A stretch of DNA of 7,397 nucleotides. It comes from Lentisphaeria bacterium UBA1784. Its GTDB lineage: Bacteria; Verrucomicrobiota; Lentisphaeria; Victivallales; Victivallaceae. A program made the position numbers and the translations under genes. The DNA lies in assembly GCA_002315455.1 (NCBI GenBank), contig DCGG01000062.1, forward strand, positions 818-8,214. The letters run 5' to 3'. A model generated the notes under the pieces. It worked only from the letters and a program-made list of their open reading frames with translations, did no database searches and was not told the origin of the DNA. Shown one piece after another: positions 1 to 6,900 of this stretch. Every line of letters starts with the position of its first letter. Positions within the stretch are counted from its first letter, which is position 1.

Positions 1-1
1 G

Positions 2-520
2 AACCCGCGCGGGAACTATCCTGACGCTTTCAGCAACGTCTTCGCCGCCGCCGCTGCCGGACTCGGACGCATCAGCGAGTGCGGCACGATCGTTACGCCG
101 GAATTCGGTTCCAATGTCCGCTTCGCCGCCGTTATCACCGATGCTCCGCTTGAGTACGATGAGGTGCTGAAACAGGCTGTGCTTGAGTGCGCAAAGTGTC
201 CGAAGAGCTGTATGAGCGCCTGCCGGACCGCCGCGTTCGGCGCGGAGCATCCGATCATGATCGGGAACGAAAAGATCACATTCCGCAAGATCGACATCAA
301 CCGCTGCAACTGGGCGAAACGGTACAGTCTAGTCGGCAGCGAGGGCAATCAGTATACCGGCTGGCATCTTGATGAATCCTACCCCGAGGGCGCGGACTTG
401 AAACAGCTCAAAGAAAAACTCGGCGAATCTCTGCGGAAAGTCCCGCAGATCGAAAAGATCCGTCCCTGCAACTTCGAGCAGTGCCTTCTGGCGTGTCCCT
501 ACAGCCGCAAACAGAATTGA
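2..520 (+). CDS. QueG-like (epoxyqueuosine reductase-related) double 4Fe-4S protein, C-terminal part
   Basis: The reading frame is open from the window edge, so the N-terminus is missing and 172 residues remain. A GTG at 164 is internal, because recognisable protein lies upstream of it. The stretch AAAAGLGRISECGTIVTPEF followed by GS, then AAVITDAPLE, matches the segment of QueG/COG1600 proteins just before the ferredoxin-like domain. Cysteines follow at fragment residues 63, 66, 70 and 74, then 102 (NRCNWAKRY, the counterpart of the RCISYLTIE segment), then 156, 161 and 165 (CNFEQCLLACP). This fits two 4Fe-4S clusters. In QueG the domain passes electrons to a cobalamin that reduces epoxyqueuosine in tRNA. 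Spacing here is CX2CX3CX3C and CX4CX3CP rather than the usual CX2CX2CX3CP, and the last two cysteine groups are far apart. A paralogous redox protein is therefore more likely than true QueG. It is probably cytoplasmic and co-transcribed with the GH20-like gene. The corrinoid-binding half lies outside the window, so substrate cannot be judged. Confidence 0.75.
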   Translation, partial: NPRGNYPDAFSNVFAAAAAGLGRISECGTIVTPEFGSNVRFAAVITDAPLEYDEVLKQAVLECAKCPKSCMSACRTAAFGAEHPIMIGNEKITFRKIDINRCNWAKRYSLVGSEGNQYTGWHLDESYPEGADLKQLKEKLGESLRKVPQIEKIRPCNFEQCLLACPYSRKQN

Positions 521-524
521 GGAG
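519..524 (+). promoter_or_regulatory. Ribosome binding site of the GH20-like gene, overlapping the upstream stop
   Basis: GAGGAG lies 6 bases before the ATG at 531 and overlaps the TGA (518-520) of the QueG-like gene. It selects ATG 531 over the in-frame TTG at 525, which would leave no room for a Shine-Dalgarno sequence. The overlap implies coupled translation of the two genes. Confidence 0.8.
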
Positions 525-530
525 TTGATA

Positions 531-1988
531 ATGAACGAACGCTTCAGCGAACAGATCAAGGCGCGGATCATTCCTGCGCCGCAGTCGGTCACCGTTTCCG
601 GCGGCGTCTTCAAGGTTGTCGACGGCGCGAAGATCATCGTCGAGTCTCCCGCTTCCGCAGAGACCGCGTTTGTTGAAAAATTCTTCTGTCAGTATTTCCA
701 TGCCGCGGTCAAGACGGTCTGGAACAAATGTGAAACCGCACTGCCGCAGGAAGGGTATGCGCTCAAGGTCGACTCCGGCAGCTGTACGATTTCCGCCGCC
801 GACCGCCAGAGCACAGGTCATGCGCTGAAGACTCTGCGCCAGCTGGCGGAGTCCGAACGCGGCGTGCTGAGATCGGAGCTTTTCCAGCTCCCCTGCGTTG
901 AGATCAGGGACTTCCCTGAAACGCATTTCCGCGGGATCCACCTCTGCTGGTTCCCCGAAACGCCCGCGCATGAGATCGAAAAACAGCTCCGCCTTGCCGC
1001 GTGGTACAAGTTCAATTACTGCGTTCTGGAAAGCTGGGGCGTCATCCGCTGCGATTCCCATCCGGAATTCTGCTGGGAAGAGTTCGCCGTCGAAAAGCCG
1101 GAGATCCGCCGTCTTGTCGCACTCGGGAAGGAGCTCGGTATCACTTTGATCCCGCAGTTCAACATCTTCGGACATGCGGCGCAGGCGCGCTGCGGGACCG
1201 GCAAACATGTGCTGCTGAACCGCCATCCGGAATATGCTCCGCTCTATGAGCCCGACGGCTGGAGCTGGTGCTTATCCAATCCTGAAACGCGCCGTTACCT
1301 GACCGATATCGTGACGGAACTGCATGAACTTTTCGACGATCCACCCTTCTTCCACGCCGGATGCGACGAGGCGTACAATGCCGGAAGCTGTTCGCTCTGT
1401 GCCGAAGATCTTCCGGGCAAACTGAGTGCGTATCTGAATTATTTCCACGATCTCCTGAAAGCGCGCGGAGCCCGCATGATGATGTGGCACGATATGCTGC
1501 TTGACCGCGCCGATCCCCGCTGGAACGGCTATATCGTCTGCGGCAGCAAAGATTATGACGGACTGCTCAGTACTCTGCCTGACGACATGATCATCTGCGA
1601 CTGGCAGTACGGCTACCCGGGAGCTGACGGCAAAGAACCTTCGTGGGCGACCTCGAAATTCTTCAAAGCGCAGGGCTTCGATGTCCTCGTCTGCCCGTGG
1701 CTTGAGCCGCAGGGGACCCTTTCGCTCGGCAAATGCGCGGCAGAGGAAAAACTTTTCGGTGTGCTTCAGACCACCTGGCACCGTTCGCATGAATCACATC
1801 CGGTATGCAGTATGTTTGCCGAAGGAGCGCACAGCGCGTGGTCGCCGCACATCCTCCCCGGGAAAGGGGTATGCCGCGAATTCATGAACATGCATCTGCG
1901 CCGCATCTGCACCGATATGGGATTGACGGAATACACGCAGTTCGGGACCGACGCCTATCAGGTCTCGCCTGCACCCCATCAGCCGTAA
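531..1988 (+). CDS. Glycoside hydrolase family 20-like protein (beta-N-acetylhexosaminidase-like)
   Basis: A protein of 485 residues starting at the ATG with a well placed GAGGAG. Residues 10-120 look like the GH20 N-terminal alpha/beta domain (IIPAPQSVTVSGG near 13; TGHALKTLRQL near 95-105). The TIM-barrel follows: FRGIHLCW (133-140) holds the arginine that in GH20 enzymes contacts the sugar, IPQFNIFGH (207-215) corresponds to the PEIDxPGH motif, and HAGCDE (275-280) is the HxGGDE motif with the catalytic Asp279-Glu280 pair. Trp319, Trp358, Trp416 and Trp437 may line the sugar pocket. The family cleaves terminal beta-linked GlcNAc or GalNAc by substrate-assisted catalysis. Departures from the norm are Gln and Asn in the PEID motif, Cys278 in place of Gly, and about 20 cysteines, including a CxxC at 287-290. 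No signal peptide or membrane segment is seen, so it is probably cytoplasmic and would act on imported oligosaccharides. Family assignment is fairly sure; the exact substrate is unknown. Confidence 0.8.
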   Translation: MNERFSEQIKARIIPAPQSVTVSGGVFKVVDGAKIIVESPASAETAFVEKFFCQYFHAAVKTVWNKCETALPQEGYALKVDSGSCTISAADRQSTGHALKTLRQLAESERGVLRSELFQLPCVEIRDFPETHFRGIHLCWFPETPAHEIEKQLRLAAWYKFNYCVLESWGVIRCDSHPEFCWEEFAVEKPEIRRLVALGKELGITLIPQFNIFGHAAQARCGTGKHVLLNRHPEYAPLYEPDGWSWCLSNPETRRYLTDIVTELHELFDDPPFFHAGCDEAYNAGSCSLCAEDLPGKLSAYLNYFHDLLKARGARMMMWHDMLLDRADPRWNGYIVCGSKDYDGLLSTLPDDMIICDWQYGYPGADGKEPSWATSKFFKAQGFDVLVCPWLEPQGTLSLGKCAAEEKLFGVLQTTWHRSHESHPVCSMFAEGAHSAWSPHILPGKGVCREFMNMHLRRICTDMGLTEYTQFGTDAYQVSPAPHQP

Positions 1989-2003
1989 ACGGTTTTTTTA
2001 CAG

Positions 2004-2042
2004 AAAAAAGAACTGCCGCATTTCTGCGGCAGTTCTTTTTTT
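2004..2042. terminator. Bidirectional intrinsic terminator between convergent genes
   Basis: A perfect 11-bp stem (2010-2020 with 2025-2035) closes a TTTC tetraloop. It is flanked by A6 on the left (2004-2009) and T7 on the right (2036-2042). Read on + it ends the QueG-like/GH20-like operon 15 bases after the stop. Read on - the A-tract becomes a U-tract and it can end rpsA. Confidence 0.9.
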
Positions 2043-2050
2043 CTGCAATC

Positions 2051-2082
2051 ATCTTTCCGCTTCTGAAGTGAAGCGGAAAGAT
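2051..2082. other. Perfect 13-bp stem-loop in the convergent intergenic region
   Basis: ATCTTTCCGCTTC (2051-2063) pairs perfectly with 2070-2082 around a 6-base loop. It lies 14 bases past the rpsA stop and has no T-tract of its own on either strand. It may protect the 3' end of the rpsA transcript or act together with the neighbouring terminator. The structure is clear; the role is inferred. Confidence 0.6.
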
Positions 2083-2096
2083 ATGGAAGAAAAGGC

Positions 2097-3827
2097 TCAG
2101 TTGAGCTTCAGCTCGTCCAGACCTTTGATCGCGTCTCCGACGTTGACCATCTCCTCGCCCGGTTTCCAGGCGGCGGTGTAGACTTCCTCGGCTTCCTTCA
2201 TATCAGCCTCGGAGAAGCCTTCGGCGACAGCCTTGATCGAAAGTCCGATACGGCGCTCGGCGGTATCGACTTTGATCACGCGGGCTTCGACTTCGTCTCC
2301 GACCTTCAGGACATCTTTGACCTTCTCGACATGCTCGCGGCTCAGCTGCGAAATGTGGATCAGTCCGTCGATCTTGTTGGAAAGCTCGACGAAAGCGCCG
2401 AACGCGGTGATCTTGGTGACTTTGCCCTTGACCACATCGCCGACCTTGTAGAGCTTGTCGATGCTCGCCCACGGATCCTCTTCAGCCTGCTTCAGACCGA
2501 GGGAGATGCGCTGCTGTTCGGGGTTGATCTCGAGGATGACCACTTCGACTTCCTGTCCCGGTTTCAGCACTTCGTTCGGAGTGTTGACCTTGCGGGTCCA
2601 GCTCATGTCGGAAACGTGGATCATGCCGTCGATGTCGTTTTCGATCTCAACAAAGGCACCGTAGTTGGTCATGTTGCGGACCTTGCCTTTGATCTTCATG
2701 CCGACCGGATATTTCTCGGCGAGGACTTCCCACGGATTGCGCTCTTTCTGACGCAGGCCGAGGGAGATTTTGCGGCTGTCGCGGTCGATGCCGATGATGA
2801 CCGCCTCGACTTCCTCGCCGACGGTGAGAACGTCGCTCGCCTTGCTGATGCGCTTGGTCCAGCTCATCTCGGAGACGTGGATCAGACCCTCGACGCCGGT
2901 CTCGATCTCAACGAAGGCGCCATAGGGCATGATGTTGACCACCTTGCCGTGGATGTGGGTGCCCTTCGGATACTTGCCGACCACGTCATCCCAGGGATTG
3001 CGGGTCTTCTGCTTGAGGCCGAGGGAGACGCGCTCCTTCTCCTTGTCGATGCCGATGATGACGACTTCCAGCTCCTCGCCCACGTGAAGGACTTCGGAGG
3101 GATGGGAGATGCGGCCCCAGGAAATGTCGGTGATGTGGAGCAAGCCGTCCACACCGCCCAGATCAATGAAGGCGCCGAAGTCGGTGATGTTCTTGACCAC
3201 GCCCTTACGGAGGTCGTTGACGGCCATCTCGCCCATGAGTTTGGACCGCTGATCGCGGAGGGACTCCAGCAGGATCTCGCGGCGGGAGACCACGATGTTG
3301 CGGCGCTCGAGATTGATCTTGATGATCTTGACGTCGAACTCCTTGCCGATGTAGTCATCAATGTTGTGCACGGGGCTGACGTCCAGCTGGGAACCGGGCA
3401 GGAAGGCGGGGAAGCCTTCGACGTCGACCATAACGCCGCCCTTGACCTTGTGACGCATGAAGCCCTTGACGATGTATCCTTCGCCGTACTCGGTGGTCAG
3501 GCGATTCCAGGCCTTGATGGAGTTGGCCTTCTCGAGGCTGAGAGAGGGCATATTCTGACGGTTTTCGATCTCTTCGATATAGACGTCGATCTGATCGCCC
3601 ACGTTCACCTCGTCGAACTTGACGAATTCGGCGGCGGGGATGAACCCTTCGGCCTTGTAGCCGATATCCACCACGGCGCCATCAGGACGCTTGGCGGCGA
3701 TGGTTCCGGGAACGATGGTCCCCTTGGTGAAGGTGTTGGTGCTTTCCTTGGTATTCAGGAGCTGCTCCATGCTCTCGGGCATGCCGCTGAAATCCAGAAA
3801 ATCGTTGGCGAAGTTCTTTTCTTCCAT
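2097..3827 (-). CDS. rpsA: 30S ribosomal protein S1
   Basis: A 576-residue protein with six S1 (OB-fold) RNA-binding domains, close to the length of other six-domain S1 proteins. Approximate domain limits are 36-99, 117-183, 207-272, 292-359, 379-446 and 466-533. Domains 3-6 show the classic pattern of a GAF(V/I)(E/D) strand, then GL(L/I)H(I/V) or GMIHV, then a final (V/I)SLGLK-type strand. Domains 3, 4 and 5 are each followed by a similar NPW or DPW linker. Domains 1 and 2 are more divergent, as is usual for the pair that binds the ribosome. S1 sits on the 30S subunit and captures mRNA, especially weak or absent Shine-Dalgarno messages. The start chosen is ATG 3827 (MEEKNFANDF). The frame stays open to a GTG at 3902, but that lies about 5 bases from the predicted transcription start, and the extra 25 residues do not resemble S1. 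Upstream lies a phage-type gene, not the cmk gene often found beside rpsA, and rpsA has its own promoter. Confidence 0.97.
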   Translation of the reverse strand: MEEKNFANDFLDFSGMPESMEQLLNTKESTNTFTKGTIVPGTIAAKRPDGAVVDIGYKAEGFIPAAEFVKFDEVNVGDQIDVYIEEIENRQNMPSLSLEKANSIKAWNRLTTEYGEGYIVKGFMRHKVKGGVMVDVEGFPAFLPGSQLDVSPVHNIDDYIGKEFDVKIIKINLERRNIVVSRREILLESLRDQRSKLMGEMAVNDLRKGVVKNITDFGAFIDLGGVDGLLHITDISWGRISHPSEVLHVGEELEVVIIGIDKEKERVSLGLKQKTRNPWDDVVGKYPKGTHIHGKVVNIMPYGAFVEIETGVEGLIHVSEMSWTKRISKASDVLTVGEEVEAVIIGIDRDSRKISLGLRQKERNPWEVLAEKYPVGMKIKGKVRNMTNYGAFVEIENDIDGMIHVSDMSWTRKVNTPNEVLKPGQEVEVVILEINPEQQRISLGLKQAEEDPWASIDKLYKVGDVVKGKVTKITAFGAFVELSNKIDGLIHISQLSREHVEKVKDVLKVGDEVEARVIKVDTAERRIGLSIKAVAEGFSEADMKEAEEVYTAAWKPGEEMVNVGDAIKGLDELKLN

Positions 3828-3863
3828 TTTGCTTGGTTGTTTCTTTGTTGTTTTGTTTGTTTT
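3828..3863 (-). promoter_or_regulatory. U-free, A-rich rpsA leader without Shine-Dalgarno
   Basis: The 36 mRNA bases just before the rpsA ATG contain no U: by hand count 26 A, 8 C and 2 G, in a loose AAC/CAA pattern. No GGAG-type sequence precedes the start. Such unstructured A-rich leaders suit Shine-Dalgarno-independent initiation, in which S1 itself captures the message. This would allow S1 to sense its own level, but the regulatory role is inferred. Confidence 0.6.
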
Positions 3864-3872
3864 ACGACCCGT

Positions 3873-3896
3873 TTCTGCCGCACCGTGCGGACAGAA
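3873..3896 (-). promoter_or_regulatory. Hairpin in the rpsA 5' leader
   Basis: In the mRNA, TTCTG plus CCGC pairs with GCGG plus CAGAA, giving 9 bp with a single bulged U and a 5-base loop. It starts about 10 bases after the predicted transcription start and precedes the U-free stretch. It has no U-tract, so it is not a terminator. It could stabilise the 5' end or take part in S1 autoregulation; only the structure is visible. Confidence 0.5.
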
Positions 3897-3913
3897 CGAC
3901 ACAATAGATGATT

Positions 3914-3942
3914 AATATACTCCGGAAGTATTCAAATGTCAA
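3914..3942 (-). promoter_or_regulatory. Sigma70-type promoter of rpsA
   Basis: On the - strand a perfect TTGACA (3942-3937) is separated by exactly 17 bases from TATATT (3919-3914), one mismatch from the TATAAT consensus. Transcription should begin near 3907, giving a leader of about 80 bases. The -35 box lies 11 bases after the stop codon of the large upstream frame, so rpsA need not depend on that gene for expression. Confidence 0.85.
3917..3931. repeat. Imperfect inverted repeat over the rpsA promoter spacer and -10
   Basis: ATACTCCGGAAGTAT on + is nearly self-complementary: 5-bp arms around a CCGG-containing centre. It overlaps the -10 box and the adjoining spacer, a position where a repressor could act. 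It is short enough to be chance. Confidence 0.3.
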
Positions 3943-3952
3943 GTCCTTGCTG

Positions 3953-6900
3953 TCAAAACGGATACACGTGAGGACAACACGGCTGTCTCCCCTCCGCCGG
4001 CGGACGCCGCCCCCCCCTGACGGACCGCCGATCCCCAAAAATAACGCCGAAGCCGGCGATCTCGGCGGCGAGGGTATCAACGCTCATGCCGGAAGCATTC
4101 TGCAGAAGTTCTTCCTGTTTCTGATTGGATTTCACGGCGGAAAGGCCTTCCTTTTCCTTTTTAACCTTGCCGGACTTGGCGCGCTTGACGGCGTCCTTGG
4201 TGATCTTGACCCATTCCGGACTGATGAAATCTCCGGTGAACTCCTCTCCCTTGTAGGCGAGCGTGGGCTTGATGACCATATTTCCGCCGAGGGAGTTGCG
4301 GACCTCCCGGAAGATGTCGTAGGAGTCGGAGAACCATTCCATGGCCTGCTCCTCCCGGGCGGCGCGTGCCTTGGAGCGCAGTTCAGCGGTAGCGGCTTTG
4401 CGCTCCTTGTAGGCGCGGTCCTGAGCGAGAGTAAAGACGGCGTGGGCGGTGGCTTCGTCGGAGACGAGATCGATGCCATTGTCCCGGAACCATTGGAGCA
4501 TGTCGGCATTGGAGAGTTCATCGTAGTGGGCGTCGGCATACTCCTTCACGGCATTGATGCAGATTTCCATCTCTTCCGGGGACAACATCTCCCCGGCAAA
4601 CCGGATATCGTTCTTTTTATCGTTGAATCGCTCGGAGAGCGGGATCAGATTCCCGTTATCGTCATAGGTGAAAGGATCAGCGGACTTTGCGATTTTTCCG
4701 ACGTTCTCTGCGCTTCCCAAACGTTTTGCATAAGAAAGCAACATTTCACCATCTGCTCCGCTATTCCCAAAATCCCAACCTCCTACAACAGAATAATCTT
4801 CTCCTTTATAAAATAAATCATACGATGTTTTTTTAGTATTCAAATCAACGACGCGACCGACAACAGAAACACCATTTTCGGAATAGTTATCGCGAAAATT
4901 AACCGATCTCCCGTTTTTCGGAACATCTCCATATCGGAAAGCGACACGATAAACAGGCTTTTTCCCGTTGAAAAAAGCATCTAAAACGACGACATCTTGA
5001 CCATCTAAACTAAAAATTTCAGAAGACAATTTATCATCAATCGCATAAAAGAACTCACGAGACGGATACTTTGTATTTGTTTTTTCTTCAGCTTCATGAA
5101 TTTTATCAACTAATTTTTCTGCCCACGAAAAAACATTTGTATCGACCGGATTTTTATCAAGATTAAGATAAAGACCATCTACGACCATCGGCTTTCCATC
5201 CGGACCGACGACCTTGGTATTTGGCATTGCCTTGGCAGCGGCGTCAGCGACCATTTGTTTCCCGGCTTCGATGTCGCCATCCTGCTCCGCCCTTGCAAAA
5301 GCGGAATCCTCTTCCACCGGCTCCACGGCGCCCATGCCTTCGTCAAATTTATCATTTTTTACAATCCCGACACTTGATTTTTCTTCTGAATCTGCTATAT
5401 TCACAGATAGGTCGGTGTCACGCCGGGATGAGACGTTATGAGCCCCCGGTTCCCTATCGGAATAAAAGTTGATAACCGACCGATTTTTATCCTTTTTGAA
5501 CCAATAATCAATAACGACTTTGAGAGTTGCTCCATCATCAACTTTCAGCGTATAACAACGAGACGTCGGATGATCGTCCGTACCTTTCTGCGTGAGATTC
5601 CCGCGCCGAATCACGTCTCCGATTTGAAGAACCTCAAGAGCGGTTACGTTGTTTCTCAGACCGGCATAGTGAATTGAAATGATTTTATGCGCACCTTTTT
5701 TGCGCGTTCCGTAGTGCAGAAAAACGTCCTCAAGTTCATTCAAATCGTTAATTCTGATCCGTGCAGATGATTTTGGAGTGATAACCGCATTATAAATCTC
5801 CTGCTGTTCAGGAGTCATCGAAACATTTTTCAAATCATCTTTGAACTTTTGCAGAACATCCTGCCATTTTTTGAAATATTTTCCGTCAGCCTCGAACAAT
5901 GTTTCATTTCCCCAGCCCTCCCTGATCCGCTCACCCTTCCGCACGGCTTGGATGCCCTTCTCGGCGAGATCGCGGATTTCCCGGGCGGTCATCTTGAGAT
6001 GATCGCGGAAGAGGGGGATTTTCCGAAGTTGTTCGACGATCCAGTTCCAGAGTTTTTCGTACCACGGAGCGGGATCGAGCTTGCCGCCCAGTTCCTCATT
6101 GATGAACTCCCGGGTAACGCGCTCCCGCCCGGCTTCGGTGGAGAGCAGCCGTTCCAAACCGCGACCGGCGGCGAAAGGAACGATGTCGTCCCGATAGCGC
6201 TCATAGAGGTCGGAAGGAAGATGCCCCTGAAACTCGGCGGCTTTGGCGAGAAACTCTTCGGCGGCGAGCATGGTCTGCTCGGGGATACCGGTCGGATAAC
6301 CGTATTGCTCGGCAAAGGCTTTGAACTCCTCGGGGAAAGTCTTGGCGATACCGGCAAGAAGGGTATTCCGTTCTTCGGGGGAGAGCAGACGGCGGATTCC
6401 GGCATGGATGCCGATCTCGTGCTGCATGACGATGGGGAGGATGTCGCAGGGGCGGACGATATTGGCGTTGACCCAAACGACTTCGGCGCCGGACTGCCGG
6501 TCCCGGGACCAGAAGGCTTTGACTTCTCCGGGGGTGCGTCCGGCGTCCTTGATCTGCTGAAGGACTTCGGGCGGAAACTTGGCAACGGCGGAGACCATCA
6601 GATTGGACCCGGAGTTCTGAAGTTCGCTGTTGACGGCATCGCAAGCGCGGACAGTGGCATCCGGATCGGCATTCTTCCGGAGGCTCATGATGTCCTTGGA
6701 ATACAGCTGCGCATAGGTGAGCGCATCCACCTCCGACCCGTTGTATGAAGCCGGTTCTGCGGAAAATCTTACAAAAGGATACTGATCCTTGTATTTCAGA
6801 CCCAAAAGATCGTCAACGGGCTTGAATTTTTCAAAAAACGATTTATATTTGATGGCAGGTGATTGAACGGGGAAAGCCGCATTCGCCACGCCGCCCCGGT

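Noticed and set aside
408..1226. A 272-codon open frame on - within the GH20-like gene
   Set aside because: It is a shadow of the GH20-like coding sequence, with no recognisable motifs and overlap across two real + strand genes.
3828..3902. N-terminal extension of S1 from GTG 3902
   Set aside because: The start would sit about 5 bases from the predicted transcription start, covers the leader hairpin and A-rich tract, and encodes 25 residues unlike S1.
2331..3911. A 526-codon open frame on + opposite rpsA
   Set aside because: It is the antisense shadow of the well supported S1 gene; its composition (many Asp, Leu, Val, Gly, His) is what the reverse of S1 codons gives, and no ribosome binding site or domain is seen.
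3862..4080. A 72-codon frame on - that could continue the polyvalent protein after a slip in the G8 run
   Set aside because: The translated tail shows no resemblance to any polyvalent domain and overlaps the rpsA promoter and leader, so a programmed frameshift is not supported.
5849..6748. A 299-codon open frame on + inside the polyvalent gene
   Set aside because: It is antisense to the zincin region, whose HExxxH motif and domain order support the - strand; the + frame shows no domain.
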